A stretch of 64,000 nucleotides of DNA from Enterobacter cloacae complex sp. ECNIH7 (GCF_002208095.1 NZ_CP017990.1:1860001-1924000); one strand, 5' to 3'; counted from the first letter of the stretch, positions 46,673 to 57,092 are shown. Numbers and translations are program-made. The notes: generated from the sequence alone by a model not told the origin.

Positions 46673-46859
46673 CTATAGGAAACTCGTATCAAACCGGGGA
46701 TGAAATTGATGTAAATGCAGTGTTAAATCGTTTGTCAGCGGAAGGCGCATACGGCAGGATAGCGCGCCCAACCGAAACACAAGATACATTCACCTCGTTC
46801 CGGTGATCATATAACAAGGCAGCCCGGATGGTTGTCGCTCGACATTTTGGAGAATTTGA

Positions 46860-48368
46860 ATGGCTATTAGCACACCGATGCTGGTGACATTTCTCGTTTA
46901 TATTTTTGGCATGATCCTGATAGGGTTTTTGGCGTGGCGTTCTACAAAGAACTTTGACGACTACATTCTGGGCGGACGCAGTTTAGGCCCGATGGTGACC
47001 GCACTCTCTGCGGGCGCATCCGACATGAGCGGCTGGCTGCTGATGGGGCTGCCCGGCGCGATTTTCATCTCCGGTATCTCTGAAAGCTGGATCGCCATCG
47101 GCCTGACCCTCGGCGCGTGGATCAACTGGAAGCTGGTAGCAGGCCGTCTGCGCGTGCATACCGAGGCCAACAACAACGCCCTGACGCTGCCGGATTACTT
47201 CACCGGACGCTTCGAAGATAACAGCCGCATCCTGCGCATTATCTCCGCGGTGGTTATCCTGCTGTTCTTCACCATCTACTGCGCCTCCGGCATCGTGGCC
47301 GGCGCGCGTCTGTTCGAAAGTACCTTCGGCATGAGCTACGAAACCGCCCTGTGGGCCGGTGCGGCGGCGACCATCCTCTATACCTTCGTGGGCGGGTTCC
47401 TGGCGGTAAGCTGGACCGACACCGTGCAGGCGAGCCTGATGATCTTCGCCCTGATCCTGACCCCGGTGATTGTGATTTTCACCGTTGGCGGCTTTGGCGA
47501 ATCGCTGGAAGTGATCAAGCAGAAGAGCATCGAAAACGTCGACATGCTGAAAGGGCTGAACTTCGTGGCCATCGTCTCCCTGATGGGCTGGGGTCTGGGC
47601 TACTTCGGTCAGCCGCACATTCTGGCGCGCTTTATGGCGGCGGATTCTCACCACACCATCGTTCATGCCCGTCGCATCAGTATGACGTGGATGATCCTAT
47701 GTCTGGCAGGCGCGTGTGCGGTCGGCTTCTTCGGCATCGCGTACTTCAACAACAACCCGGCGCAGGCGGGCGCGGTCAACCAGAACGCCGAGCGCGTGTT
47801 CATCGAGCTGGCGCAAATTCTGTTTAACCCGTGGATTGCCGGTATTCTGCTCTCCGCAATCCTGGCGGCGGTGATGTCTACCCTGAGCTGCCAGCTGCTG
47901 GTCTGCTCCAGTGCGATCACCGAAGACCTTTACAAAGCCTTTCTGCGTAAAAACGCGAGCCAGAAAGAGCTGGTGTGGGTAGGACGCTTTATGGTGCTGC
48001 TGGTGGCGCTGATTGCCATCGCGCTGGCGGCCAACCCGGAAAACCGCGTGCTGGGCCTCGTGAGCTACGCGTGGGCGGGCTTCGGTGCGGCGTTTGGTCC
48101 GGTAGTGCTGTTCTCCGTCATGTGGTCACGTATGACCCGTAACGGCGCGCTGGCGGGGATGATCATTGGTGCGGTGACCGTTATCGTCTGGAAACAGTTC
48201 GCATGGCTGGGCCTGTACGAAATCATTCCGGGCTTCATCTTCGGCAGCATCGGCATCGTGGTGTTCAGCCTGCTGGGTAAAGCCCCGTCTGCCTCCATGC
48301 AGAAACGCTTTGCTGAAGCCGACGCGCATTACCACACTGCGCCGCCGTCTAAGCTCCAGGCAGAATAA
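46860..48368 (+). CDS. putP: Sodium/proline symporter PutP
   Basis: This 502-residue solute:sodium symporter family protein has about thirteen transmembrane helices and the conserved GGRSLGPMVTALSAGASDMSG and GWGLGYFGQPHILARFMA blocks. It imports proline with Na+. Divergent from putA, it shares the PutA-bound control region. Confidence 0.97.
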   Translation: MAISTPMLVTFLVYIFGMILIGFLAWRSTKNFDDYILGGRSLGPMVTALSAGASDMSGWLLMGLPGAIFISGISESWIAIGLTLGAWINWKLVAGRLRVHTEANNNALTLPDYFTGRFEDNSRILRIISAVVILLFFTIYCASGIVAGARLFESTFGMSYETALWAGAAATILYTFVGGFLAVSWTDTVQASLMIFALILTPVIVIFTVGGFGESLEVIKQKSIENVDMLKGLNFVAIVSLMGWGLGYFGQPHILARFMAADSHHTIVHARRISMTWMILCLAGACAVGFFGIAYFNNNPAQAGAVNQNAERVFIELAQILFNPWIAGILLSAILAAVMSTLSCQLLVCSSAITEDLYKAFLRKNASQKELVWVGRFMVLLVALIAIALAANPENRVLGLVSYAWAGFGAAFGPVVLFSVMWSRMTRNGALAGMIIGAVTVIVWKQFAWLGLYEIIPGFIFGSIGIVVFSLLGKAPSASMQKRFAEADAHYHTAPPSKLQAE

Positions 48369-48390
48369 TTATTCTCGCTGCACAATGCAG

Positions 48391-48422
48391 GCCGGGTGAG
48401 CGCAAGCGCACCCGGCTTTTTT
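48391..48422 (+). terminator. Terminator of putP
   Basis: GCCGGGTG/CACCCGGC stem with a small inner helix is followed by TTTTTT. Confidence 0.85.
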
Positions 48423-48484
48423 CTTGCCAAAATCCGTCATTTCCTGTGATATCCATGTGCTTATAACAATGAGGATAGCGAAGC

Positions 48485-48904
48485 ATGACAATCAAAACAG
48501 GGGTAATGGCAGCAGCATTATTGATGCTTGCTGGCTGCACGACGCCATCGCAGCAGGCGGCGGTAGAGACCTGCAAAGCGGATAACCAGATGCAGCAAAC
48601 CACGCTCTATTTCGGCTTAAATCGTCCTGCCGGGGCGCAGATCACCAGCAACGAGTGGCAGCAGTTTGTTGACCAGGACGTGACGCCGCGTTTCCGCGAT
48701 GGCTTAACGGTGTTTGACGCGCGCGGGCAGTGGCTGGGGAACGACGGGAAAGTGGCGCGCGAACCCAGCAAAGCATTAATGCTGATCCACGGTAAAGATG
48801 CGCTGAGCGAGAAGAACATCGAAGCGTTGCGCGGGATTTATAAATCACGCTTCGCGCAGGAGTCGGTGATGCGCGTCGACCAGCCGGTGTGCGTGCAGTT
48901 CTAA
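48485..48904 (+). CDS. DUF3574 lipoprotein
   Basis: This 139-residue protein has a lipoprotein signal peptide (lipobox L-A-G-C, Cys18). The mature part has the DUF3574 pattern T-L-Y-F-G-L-N-R-P, F-V-D-Q-D-V-T-P-R-F and a final C-V-Q-F. It is probably anchored in an envelope membrane; its function is unknown. The gene stands alone with its own terminator. Confidence 0.85.
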   Translation: MTIKTGVMAAALLMLAGCTTPSQQAAVETCKADNQMQQTTLYFGLNRPAGAQITSNEWQQFVDQDVTPRFRDGLTVFDARGQWLGNDGKVAREPSKALMLIHGKDALSEKNIEALRGIYKSRFAQESVMRVDQPVCVQF

Positions 48905-48909
48905 TAAAA

Positions 48910-48929
48910 ACGGCGGGAAATCCCGCCGT
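48910..48929. terminator. Hairpin after the DUF3574 gene
   Basis: A 9-bp stem ACGGCGGGA/TCCCGCCGT with an AA loop lies right after the stop. It has a weak T-tract and sits between convergent genes. Confidence 0.6.
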
Positions 48930-48938
48930 TGCTGTATC

Positions 48939-48970
48939 GTAGGCCCGTGCAAGCGAAGCGCCGCCGGGCA
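48939..48970. repeat. REP-like element
   Basis: GTAGGCCCGTGCAAGCGAAG and the following CGCCGCCGGGCA match the REP family also seen at 16300-16386. It lies between two convergent genes. Confidence 0.6.
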
Positions 48971-48977
48971 AAAACAC

Positions 48978-50162
48978 TTACAACACCAACCCCGCAAAGC
49001 TCGCCGACAGCAGGCTCACCAGCGTCGCGCCGTACACCAGACGCAGACCAAACCGCGACACCACGTTCCCCTGCTGCTCGTTCAGGCCCTTAATCGCCCC
49101 CGCCACAATGCCGATGGACGCGAAGTTCGCGAAGGACACCAGGAAGACGGATAAGATGCCCAGCCCGCGAGGGGACATCTGATGCGAGATTTTTTGCAGC
49201 TCAATCATCGCCACAAATTCATTCGCCACCAGCTTGGTCGCCATAATACTGCCCGCGTTTAAGGCATCGCTCAGCGGAATACCAATAAGCCATGCCAGCG
49301 GATAAAACACATAGCCCAAAATCTGCTGGAAGCTCATGCCAAATACGCTGGAGAAGAGGGCGTTAACGGCGCTAATAAGCGCGATAAAGCCAATCAGCAT
49401 GGCCAGAATAATCATCGCCACCTTAAAACCGGCCAGAATATACTCGCCGAGCATTTCGAAGAAGCTCTGCGATTCATGCAGTTTTTCCAGCTTGATATCC
49501 GGCTCCGCTTCCGGGCGCGCCGGGTTTATAACGGAGAGAATAATAAAGGTGCTGAACATGTTCAGAATCAGCGCCGCGACGACAAATTTGGCGTCGAGCA
49601 TGGTCATATAGGCGCCGACAATCGACAGGGAGACCGTCGACATGGCTGTGGCCGCCATGGTGAAGAGACGGCGAGAGGAGAGATCGCCCAGCACGCCTTT
49701 GTAGGCAATGAAGTTTTCCGACTGGCCGAGGATCAGCGAGCTCACCGCGTTAAAGGATTCCAGCTTGCCCATACCGTTCAGTTTTGACAGCAGCGTGCCG
49801 ATTACCCGAATAAAAATCGGCAGGATCCGCCAGTGCTGAAGAATACCAATCAGCGCGGAAATAAAAATAATTGGGCAAAGCACGCCGAGGAAAATGAACG
49901 CCAGCCCTTTTTCCCCCATTCCGCCAAAGACGAAATTGGTCCCTTCACCGGCAAATTTAAGCAGTGACTCAAAAAATCCCGAGACGTATTTAATCAGGAA
50001 TAACCCGCTTTCGGCGTACAGGAAAAAGAACGCCAGGGCAATCTCAATGACAATAAGCTGTAAAACATAACGAATGCGAATTTTTCGGCGGTCGAAACTC
50101 ACCAGCCAGGCGAGCGCAAGAATAATCACCAGCGCCAGCAGGAAATGGACAATCTTAAACAT
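48978..50162 (-). CDS. NupC-family concentrative nucleoside transporter
   Basis: This 394-residue inner-membrane carrier resembles E. coli NupC closely ([36 protein letters not shown]). These proteins import nucleosides with H+. The shifted location suggests a NupC paralogue rather than nupC itself, so no symbol is given. It would supply ribonucleosides to the base catabolic pathways encoded here; that link is inference. Confidence 0.88.
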   Translation of the reverse strand: MFKIVHFLLALVIILALAWLVSFDRRKIRIRYVLQLIVIEIALAFFFLYAESGLFLIKYVSGFFESLLKFAGEGTNFVFGGMGEKGLAFIFLGVLCPIIFISALIGILQHWRILPIFIRVIGTLLSKLNGMGKLESFNAVSSLILGQSENFIAYKGVLGDLSSRRLFTMAATAMSTVSLSIVGAYMTMLDAKFVVAALILNMFSTFIILSVINPARPEAEPDIKLEKLHESQSFFEMLGEYILAGFKVAMIILAMLIGFIALISAVNALFSSVFGMSFQQILGYVFYPLAWLIGIPLSDALNAGSIMATKLVANEFVAMIELQKISHQMSPRGLGILSVFLVSFANFASIGIVAGAIKGLNEQQGNVVSRFGLRLVYGATLVSLLSASFAGLVL

Positions 50163-50337
50163 GGTTTATTTTCAGTTGGTTTTTGAGAAGGATATTTAGC
50201 CACAGCGCTGGTTAACCGTAAATGGGCAATTTTATTATAACTTATAAACTTAACGGTAACGTCGGCAACTATTAACAGGCTTTGCGTTTACAACTCGTCA
50301 TCAAAACACCACACATTTCGCTTGTGTTTCTTTTCGC

Positions 50338-50356
50338 CGTAATGATAATCACTATC
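50338..50356. promoter_or_regulatory. Fur box upstream of efeU
   Basis: CGTAATGATAATCACTATC agrees with the 19-bp Fur consensus at 16 positions and lies about 58 bases before efeU. Iron repression of efeUOB is expected. Confidence 0.85.
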
Positions 50357-50413
50357 ACAAGAATTTACCTTTCTTTGCATCAGTTGACCGCGATAAACAT
50401 TTAAGGTGTCGGC

Positions 50414-51247
50414 ATGTTTGTTCCATTTCTCATTATGTTACGTGAAGGGCTCGAAGCTGCCCTCATCGTGAGCCTCATCGCCAGTTATCTGAAGCGAACC
50501 CAGCGCGGACGCTGGATTGGCGTCATGTGGGTCGGGGTATTCCTTGCCGCGGCGCTCTGTCTGGGCCTCGGTATCCTCATCAACGAAACCACCGGGGAGT
50601 TCCCGCAGAAAGAGCAGGAGCTGTTTGAGGGGATCGTCGCCGTAATTGCGGTGGTGATCCTTACCTGGATGGTGTTCTGGATGCGTAAAGTCTCGCGCAA
50701 CGTGAAGGTGCAGCTGGAGCAGGCGGTGGATAACGCGCTGCAAAAGGGCAATAACCACGGCTGGGCGCTCATTATGATGGTCTTTTTCGCCGTCGCGCGT
50801 GAAGGCCTGGAGTCTGTTTTCTTCCTGCTGGCGGCGTTTCAGCAGGATGTGGGGATCTGGCCGCCGCTGGGTGCCGTGATGGGCCTCGCCACGGCCGTGG
50901 TGCTCGGTTTCCTGCTCTACTGGGGCGGTATCCGCCTGAACCTGGGCGCCTTCTTCAAGTGGACCAGCCTGTTTATTCTGCTGGTGGCGGCAGGGCTGGC
51001 GGCAGGGGCGATTCGCGCCTTCCATGAAGCGGGCCTGTGGAACCACTTCCAGGACGTGGCGTTCGATCTCAGCAACGTTCTCTCCACCCATTCTCTGACC
51101 GGCACCCTGCTCGAAGGTATCTTCGGCTATCAGGAAACGCCGAGCGTCAGCGAAGTGGCGATGTACTTTATCTATCTGGTTCCGGCGCTGGTGCTGTTCG
51201 CAATGCCGCCGCGTACCGGCACGCAGGCGTCGCGCGTTGCGCCGTAA
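50414..51247 (+). CDS. efeU: Ferrous/ferric iron permease EfeU
   Basis: This 277-residue OFeT/FTR1-type permease has two R-E-G-L-E motifs (residues 10-14 and near 128) that bind iron in the membrane, and seven or so helices. The frame is complete, unlike E. coli K-12, where efeU is broken by a frameshift. It is the first gene of efeUOB behind a Fur box. Confidence 0.95.
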   Translation: MFVPFLIMLREGLEAALIVSLIASYLKRTQRGRWIGVMWVGVFLAAALCLGLGILINETTGEFPQKEQELFEGIVAVIAVVILTWMVFWMRKVSRNVKVQLEQAVDNALQKGNNHGWALIMMVFFAVAREGLESVFFLLAAFQQDVGIWPPLGAVMGLATAVVLGFLLYWGGIRLNLGAFFKWTSLFILLVAAGLAAGAIRAFHEAGLWNHFQDVAFDLSNVLSTHSLTGTLLEGIFGYQETPSVSEVAMYFIYLVPALVLFAMPPRTGTQASRVAP

Positions 51248-51287
51248 TCTTTGATTTAGTTACAACATACTTATAAAGGGAAGAGTC

Positions 51288-52415
51288 ATGGCAATTCAGT
51301 TCCGTCGTAGTGCGTTATGCGCAGGCATTGCCGCGCTGTTCGCTTCTGCATTCTCCGCCTGGGGCGCGGATGTTCCTCAGGTTAAAGTCACCGTCAATGA
51401 TAAGCAGTGTGAGCCGATGACCCTCACGGTGAACAGCGGCAAAACCCAGTTCATTATTCAGAACCACAGCCAGAAGGCGCTGGAGTGGGAGATCCTGAAA
51501 GGGGTTCTGGTGGTGGAGGAGCGCGAAAACATCGCCCCTGGCTTCAGCCAGAAGATGACCGCCAACCTGCAGCCGGGCGAGTATGAGATGACCTGCGGTC
51601 TGCTGACCAACCCTAAAGGGAAGCTGATCGTCAAAGGTGAAGCGACGGCCGATGCGGCGAAAGGCGCTGCGGTGCTGAGCCTGGGCGACGCGATTACGGC
51701 GTATAAAGCCTATGTCACGAAAGAGACGGCGGACCTGGCGGCGGCAACCAAAGCCTTTACCGATGCGGTGAAGGCCGGTGACATCGAAAAAGCGAAATCC
51801 CTCTATGCGCCAACCCGTCAGCACTACGAGCGCATCGAGCCGATTGCCGAACTGTTCTCTGACCTTGATGGCAGCATTGATGCCCGCGAAGATGATTACG
51901 AGCAGAAAGCCGCCGATCCGAAATTCACCGGTTTCCACCGTCTGGAAAAAGCCCTGTTTGGCGACAACTCTACCAAAGGGATGGAAAAATACGCCGAGCA
52001 GCTGAACGGCGACGTGCTGGAGCTGCAAAAGCGCATCAGCGAGCTGGCCTTCCCGCCGTCAAAAGTGGTGGGCGGCGCGGCCGGCCTGATTGAAGAAGTG
52101 GCCGCGAGCAAAATCAGCGGCGAAGAAGATCGCTACAGCCATACCGATCTGTGGGACTTCCAGGCCAACGTCGACGGCGCGCAGAAAATTGTTAACCTGC
52201 TGCGTCCTCAGCTGCAGAAAGAGAACGGCGAACTGCTGGCCAAAGTGGATGCCAACTTCAAAAAAGTCGACACCATTCTGGCGAAGTACCGGACGAAAGA
52301 CGGGTTTGAAACCTACGACAAGCTGACCGATGCCGACCGTAACGCGCTGAAAGGCCCGATTACCGCCCTGGCGGAAGATCTCTCTCTGCTGCGCGGCGTA
52401 CTGGGTCTGGACTAA
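51288..52415 (+). CDS. efeO: Periplasmic iron-uptake protein EfeO
   Basis: This 375-residue protein has a signal peptide ending A-W-G-A, an N-terminal cupredoxin domain (about 30-120, with C-E-P-M-T-L-T-V and M-T-C-G-L-L) and a C-terminal M75 imelysin-like domain with H-Y-E-R-I-E-P and F-H-R-L-E-K-A. It passes iron to EfeU. GGGAAGAG precedes the start. Confidence 0.95.
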   Translation: MAIQFRRSALCAGIAALFASAFSAWGADVPQVKVTVNDKQCEPMTLTVNSGKTQFIIQNHSQKALEWEILKGVLVVEERENIAPGFSQKMTANLQPGEYEMTCGLLTNPKGKLIVKGEATADAAKGAAVLSLGDAITAYKAYVTKETADLAAATKAFTDAVKAGDIEKAKSLYAPTRQHYERIEPIAELFSDLDGSIDAREDDYEQKAADPKFTGFHRLEKALFGDNSTKGMEKYAEQLNGDVLELQKRISELAFPPSKVVGGAAGLIEEVAASKISGEEDRYSHTDLWDFQANVDGAQKIVNLLRPQLQKENGELLAKVDANFKKVDTILAKYRTKDGFETYDKLTDADRNALKGPITALAEDLSLLRGVLGLD

Positions 52416-52420
52416 GCACG

Positions 52421-53704
52421 ATGAATAAGCATAGCGAGAACGATGTGGTTGAGCCTTCACGTCGTCGATTATTGAAAGGAGTAGGGGCGCTGGGGGGCGC
52501 TCTTGCTCTGGCCGGCGGCTGTCCGGTAGCGCATGCGGCGAAACCGCAAAGCGCGCCCGGCACGCTGTCACCCAATGCCCGCATGGAGACGCAGCCGTTT
52601 TATGGCGAGCATCAGTCGGGCATCCTGACGCCGCAGCAGGCGTCCATGATGCTGGTGGCCTTTGATTCGCTGGCCAGCGATAAAGCCGATCTGGAGCGCC
52701 TGTTCCGCCTGCTGACGACGCGCATCGCGTTTCTCACCGCGGGCGGACCGGCACCCGATACGCCGAACCCGCGTCTGCCGCCAATGGACTCCGGCATTCT
52801 GGGGCCGTTTATCGCCCCGGATAACCTGACCATTACCGTTTCGCTCGGCGAGTCGCTGTTTGATGCCCGCTATGGGCTGGCAAAACAGAAGCCGAAAGCG
52901 CTGCAGAAAATGACGCGTTTCCCGAACGACTCCCTGGACGCGGCGCTGTGTCATGGCGACCTGCTCCTGCAAATTTGTGCCAATACCCAGGACACGGTGA
53001 TCCACGCCCTGCGCGATATCATCAAGCACACGCCGGATCTGCTGAGCGTGCGCTGGAAGCGGGAAGGGTTTATCTCGGACCACGCCGCCCGCAGTAAAGG
53101 GAAAGAGACGCCGGTGAACCTGCTGGGCTTTAAGGATGGTACGGCCAACCCGGACAGCAGCGATGCGGCGTTGATGAAAGACGTGGTATGGGTGACGGCG
53201 GATCGGGGCGAACCGGCGTGGGCGGTGGGCGGCAGCTATCAGGCGGTACGGATTATCCAGTTCCACGTGGAGTTCTGGGACCGCACGCCGCTGAAAGAAC
53301 AGCAGACGATCTTTGGTCGCGATAAGCAAAGCGGCGCGCCGCTCGGCATGAAGAACGAGCATGACGTGCCCGACTACGCCAGCGATCCCAATGGCGATAC
53401 CATCGCGCTGGACAGCCACATTCGTCTGGCTAATCCGCGCACCAAAGAGACGCAGTCCAGCCTGATGATGCGTCGTGGCTACAGCTATTCGCTCGGCGTG
53501 ACCAACGCCGGCCAGCTTGATATGGGCCTGCTGTTCGTCTGCTATCAGCACGATCTGGAAAAAGGCTTCCTGACCGTGCAGAAGCGGCTCAACGGCGAAG
53601 CGCTGGAAGAGTACATTAAGCCTATCGGCGGCGGCTATTTCTTTGCCCTGCCGGGCGTGCGCGATCGGAACGCGTACCTCGCTCAAGGTCTTATTGAAGC
53701 CTGA
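52421..53704 (+). CDS. efeB: Dyp-type haem peroxidase EfeB
   Basis: This 427-residue protein has a twin-arginine signal (S-R-R-R-L-L-K-G then a hydrophobic stretch), as expected for haem-loaded export. The Dyp signature G-F-K-D-G-T-A-N-P is at about 235. It promotes iron use from ferric or haem sources with EfeUO in the periplasm. It starts five bases past efeO and ends at a terminator. Confidence 0.95.
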   Translation: MNKHSENDVVEPSRRRLLKGVGALGGALALAGGCPVAHAAKPQSAPGTLSPNARMETQPFYGEHQSGILTPQQASMMLVAFDSLASDKADLERLFRLLTTRIAFLTAGGPAPDTPNPRLPPMDSGILGPFIAPDNLTITVSLGESLFDARYGLAKQKPKALQKMTRFPNDSLDAALCHGDLLLQICANTQDTVIHALRDIIKHTPDLLSVRWKREGFISDHAARSKGKETPVNLLGFKDGTANPDSSDAALMKDVVWVTADRGEPAWAVGGSYQAVRIIQFHVEFWDRTPLKEQQTIFGRDKQSGAPLGMKNEHDVPDYASDPNGDTIALDSHIRLANPRTKETQSSLMMRRGYSYSLGVTNAGQLDMGLLFVCYQHDLEKGFLTVQKRLNGEALEEYIKPIGGGYFFALPGVRDRNAYLAQGLIEA

Positions 53705-53708
53705 TAAT

Positions 53709-53743
53709 TGTCCCCGCAACCGTTCGCGGGGACATTATTTTTT
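53709..53743 (+). terminator. Terminator of efeUOB
   Basis: TGTCCCCGC/GCGGGGACA stem with an eight-base loop is followed by a T-rich run (ATTATTTTTTC). Confidence 0.85.
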
Positions 53744-53758
53744 CATATGACTATCCTC

Positions 53759-53787
53759 CTGTTATATTTCTGTAATATTTCTATATG
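53759..53787 (+). promoter_or_regulatory. Pho box upstream of phoH
   Basis: Tandem 11-bp units CTGTTATATTT, CTGTAATATTT and CTATATG match the CTGTCAT-N4 direct repeat bound by PhoB. PhoB control of phoH is known in E. coli. Confidence 0.75.
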
Positions 53788-53928
53788 AGACTGATTTCAC
53801 CTGTAGGGACAGTCCTAAAAGTTGCATTCAGGTAAAATAAATGTTGCATTTATGATAACTCCTGATGTACTTAAGATAAGACAGCGGTAGTTCCCGGCAG
53901 TGATGCTGAATCACTATGGAGATCGCGA

Positions 53929-54996
53929 ATGGTTGCGTCCTGTACTGGACAAGGTAAACATAACAACCGCAGCACCCGGCGCGGAGGCTCAGACTCCGGC
54001 AGCGATTTCCTCACCACTAAATTCTCCCCCCTTCCTCAAGAATCTGATTCGACCGACGTGCAGAACGGTGCGCGTAGCTGTTCCGTATCGTTATCCGATA
54101 AAGCAAGCAATGGCTTACAAGGAAGCCAACCCTCTGATGTTCGTGCGCATAATCGTGCCGAAGCTGGCGCGTGTGATGAATACCAACAACTCAAGGTGCT
54201 ATCCATGGGAAGACAAAAAGCAGTGATCAAAGCTCGTCGCGAAGCAAAACGTGTGCTGAGACGGGATTCACGTAGCCATAAACAGCGTGAAGAAGAATCG
54301 GTCACCTCGCTTGTGCAGATGAGTGGCGTAGAAGCAATTGGCATGGCCCGAGACAGCCGTGATAATTCTCCAATTGTGGCGCGCAATGAGGCTCAGGCGC
54401 ACTACCTGAATGCTATCGAGAGTAAACAGCTCATCTTTGCAACCGGTGAAGCCGGATGCGGGAAAACCTGGATTAGTGCAGCCAAAGCGGCGGAGGCGCT
54501 GATTCATAAGGACGTGGAGCGCATTATTGTTACCCGTCCTGTACTGCAGGCTGATGAAGATCTCGGCTTCCTGCCCGGAGATATTTCGGAGAAGTTTGCT
54601 CCGTACTTCAGGCCCGTCTATGACGTGCTGGTGAAGCGACTGGGTGCATCCTTTATGCAGTACTGCCTGCGACCAGAGATTGGCAAGGTGGAAATCGCGC
54701 CGTTCGCCTATATGCGCGGACGTACATTTGAAAATGCGGTCGTCATTCTTGACGAGGCTCAGAACGTGACCGCTGCGCAAATGAAGATGTTTTTAACGCG
54801 CCTCGGGGAGAACGTGACGGTTATCGTTAACGGCGATATTACCCAGTGTGACCTGCCATCCGGCGTGAAATCCGGGCTGAGCGACGCCATGTCACGTTTT
54901 GAGGAAGATGAGATGATTGGGGTGGTACGCTTCACCAAAGAGGACTGCGTGCGTTCAGCGCTCTGTCAGCGCACGCTGCAGGTCTATTCCGACTAA
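53929..54996 (+). CDS. phoH: PhoH ATP-binding protein
   Basis: This protein of up to 355 residues has the PhoH P-loop ATPase: Walker A in A-T-G-E-A-G-C-G-K-T-W and Walker B in V-V-I-L-D-E-A-Q-N. The core from 54205 on is highly conserved. The first 92 residues are low-complexity (Ser-rich) and unlike the core. The ATG at 53929 has GGAG seven bases upstream, but the ATG at 54205, just before G-R-Q-K-A-V-I-K, also has AAGGTG and would give 263 residues. The true start is open. It is a phosphate-starvation gene of unclear RNA-related role. Confidence 0.88.
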   Translation: MVASCTGQGKHNNRSTRRGGSDSGSDFLTTKFSPLPQESDSTDVQNGARSCSVSLSDKASNGLQGSQPSDVRAHNRAEAGACDEYQQLKVLSMGRQKAVIKARREAKRVLRRDSRSHKQREEESVTSLVQMSGVEAIGMARDSRDNSPIVARNEAQAHYLNAIESKQLIFATGEAGCGKTWISAAKAAEALIHKDVERIIVTRPVLQADEDLGFLPGDISEKFAPYFRPVYDVLVKRLGASFMQYCLRPEIGKVEIAPFAYMRGRTFENAVVILDEAQNVTAAQMKMFLTRLGENVTVIVNGDITQCDLPSGVKSGLSDAMSRFEEDEMIGVVRFTKEDCVRSALCQRTLQVYSD

Positions 54997-55020
54997 AGGT
55001 AAAGCATTATCGCTTTACCT
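54997..55020 (+). terminator. Hairpin after phoH
   Basis: AGGTAAAGC/GCTTTACCT stem (9 bp, six-base loop) begins right after the phoH stop, with CTTTCC downstream. A second hairpin, CTTCCCGGC/GCCGGGAAG at 55035-55057, follows. Confidence 0.6.
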
Positions 55021-55057
55021 CTTTCCTGTAATGTCTTCCCGGCGTAATGCCGGGAAG

Positions 55058-55389
55058 CGTCGTTTATACTCCACAGAAACTCCCCTTATTTAAACACCGA
55101 ATTGCTGAATTAATAATTTCGATTATTAAGTGGGTGGGTGTTTTTATTCTTTTTTACAGAAGTGTGATATGAAGTGATAATACCCACAAAATACCTGTGA
55201 ATATAATGAGCGCGCTAATTGTTAGTTAAAAATTAAACGTGAATGTGGTCACAGAACATTACTACGAAGTAAAAATTAAGTTGGTGTCTTCAGGTGAGTT
55301 ATCTATGTTTCGTACTTGTTCGAACAAAATTCTAAGAAGAAACACAACAGGGGAGCCTTTTCCCTGAAACATCACGCTGAGGGTCATAC
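55058..55389. other. AT-rich leader upstream of the AGCS symporter
   Basis: About 330 bases contain no convincing gene. They are AT-rich, with a TGTGGTCACA palindrome near 55244-55254, and presumably hold the symporter promoter. I recognise no riboswitch. Confidence 0.45.
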
Positions 55390-56895
55390 ATGAACGAACT
55401 GGTTGGTGCTATTAATGGTGTAATCTGGAGCCCTGCGTTAATATTTTTATGTCTGGGTGTCGGCCTCTATTTCTCGCTGCGTAGTCGCTTCCTGCAATTA
55501 CGGCATATCAAACATATGATTACCCTGATGTTCCAGGGGCGTCCTACCGATGCAGGCGTATCGTCGTTTCAGGCGCTGACGATGACGCTGGCAGGCCGCG
55601 TGGGGACAGGGAATATCGCCGGTGTGGCCACGGCAATTACCTTTGGCGGTCCGGGCGCGCTTTTCTGGATGTGGATAGTCGCTTTTTTAGGTGCCAGCTC
55701 CGCATTTGTCGAATCCACCCTGGGACAAGTTTATAAAGAAAAAATTAACGGCGAATATCGCGGCGGTCCTGCCTTTTATATTGAAAAAGGTTTAGGCGTT
55801 AAGTGGTACGCATGGTTATTTGCTATTGTGACTATTTTCTCCTGCGGATTATTACTTCCGGGCGTGCAGGCAAACTCGATTGGGGCGAGCCTGGATATTG
55901 CTTTTGGTCTGAGTCCGAACGTTACGGCGGCATTACTTGCGGTGCTGTTAAGTTTTATTATATTCGGCGGTGTGAAAAGGATCGCCAGCTTTAGCAGCAT
56001 GGTCGTTCCATTTATGGCGCTGGGGTATATTATTGTCGCCTGCGTGATTATCGCTATTAATATTAACCAGCTCCCTTCGGTTATTCTGCTGATCTGGAAA
56101 AGTGCGTTCGGCCTTGAAGCAGGTTTCGGTGCCATCCTGGGGCAGGCCATCATGTGGGGCGTTAAGCGCGGCGTCTATTCCAACGAGGCCGCGCAGGGGA
56201 CCGGGCCGCATGCATCCTCTGCGGCGGCAGTAAGCCATCCGGTGAAGCAGGGGCTGGTTCAGGCGTTCTCGGTCTACATCGACACGCTGTTTGTCTGCTC
56301 CGCGACCGGGTTTATGCTGCTGATCACCGGGCTGTATAACGTCCAGGGCGTCGACGGTGCAGCGCTTTATACCGGGATTGCTGGCGTGGCCGCGGGTCCT
56401 GGCTATGTGCAGACGGCGATGGAAAGTATGATGCCAGGCTTTGGTAATTACTTTGTTGCCATTGCGCTGTTCTTCTTTGCCTTCACGACGATTATTGCCT
56501 ACTACTATATTGCCGAAACTAATATCGCCTTCATTAACCGTAAAATTCACCGTCCATGGCTGACATTCCTGCTCAAGCTATGTCTGATGGCCTCCACGGT
56601 ATATGGCACGGTTCGCACCGCGGATCTGGCATGGGGACTGGGGGATATCGGGGTAGGGCTGATGGCGTGGCTCAACATTATTGCCATTGTTCTGTTGCAT
56701 AAAAAAGCGTTTGCCAGCCTTAAGGATTATGAAATCCAGAATGCGCAGGGGCTGGATCCACAGTTTGACCCGGTTCGGCTGGGAATTAAAAATGCGGATT
56801 ACTGGCTTGATGGGCGTAAGGATGAGGATGGTGTTCAGCCTGAACAGGTTTCATCGCTTGAAAGAAAGCAGCCTGCAGCAAAGTTGAATAGCTGA
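55390..56895 (+). CDS. Alanine/glycine:cation symporter (AGCS/AlsT family)
   Basis: This 501-residue membrane protein has the AGCS pattern GRVGTGNIAGVATAITFGGP and GVKRGVYSNEAAQGTGPHAS with about eleven helices. It imports D- or L-alanine or glycine with Na+ or H+; the substrate is not decided by sequence. GAGGG lies six bases before the start. In E. coli this gene is not found between phoH and serX. Confidence 0.9.
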   Translation: MNELVGAINGVIWSPALIFLCLGVGLYFSLRSRFLQLRHIKHMITLMFQGRPTDAGVSSFQALTMTLAGRVGTGNIAGVATAITFGGPGALFWMWIVAFLGASSAFVESTLGQVYKEKINGEYRGGPAFYIEKGLGVKWYAWLFAIVTIFSCGLLLPGVQANSIGASLDIAFGLSPNVTAALLAVLLSFIIFGGVKRIASFSSMVVPFMALGYIIVACVIIAININQLPSVILLIWKSAFGLEAGFGAILGQAIMWGVKRGVYSNEAAQGTGPHASSAAAVSHPVKQGLVQAFSVYIDTLFVCSATGFMLLITGLYNVQGVDGAALYTGIAGVAAGPGYVQTAMESMMPGFGNYFVAIALFFFAFTTIIAYYYIAETNIAFINRKIHRPWLTFLLKLCLMASTVYGTVRTADLAWGLGDIGVGLMAWLNIIAIVLLHKKAFASLKDYEIQNAQGLDPQFDPVRLGIKNADYWLDGRKDEDGVQPEQVSSLERKQPAAKLNS

Positions 56896-56910
56896 GTAAT
56901 CGAATAAAAA

Positions 56911-56939
56911 AGCCCGGGCATTAGTTCGGGCTTTTTTTT
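56911..56939 (+). terminator. Terminator of the AGCS symporter gene
   Basis: AGCCCG/CGGGCT stem followed by eight T residues. Confidence 0.88.
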
Positions 56940-56961
56940 GTGAGGCGGCTCAGTCCGTACC

Positions 56962-57075
56962 GGGGGGGATTGACTCGCTTCGCTCGCCCTACGGGCAGCC
57001 TGTTCGCTGCGCTCTCAGTCTGTCCAACTGGCTGTCGCCAGTTGTCGAACCCCGGTCGGGGGTTCTCATCCCCCC
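56962..57075. repeat. 114-bp tRNA-linked direct repeat, copy A
   Basis: This segment is identical base for base to 60103-60216. It begins G7-ATTGACTCGCTTCG, contains several short dyads (CCAACTGGCTG/CGCCAGTTG), and ends GGTTCTCATCCCCCC. Both ends echo the G- and C-runs of the tRNA-Ser 3' half. It lies downstream of the first tRNA-Ser(GGA). Confidence 0.85.
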
Positions 57076-57092
57076 GCAGGCATGCAATATGC

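Noticed and set aside
53900..54226. A 108-codon frame overlapping the start of phoH
   Set aside because: It shares the phoH leader in another frame and resembles nothing; the phoH frame continues into the conserved core.
55170..55190. Possible CRP site TGTGATATGAAGTGATAA before the AGCS symporter
   Set aside because: Only the left half fits; the right half lacks TCACA, so it is not reported as a feature.
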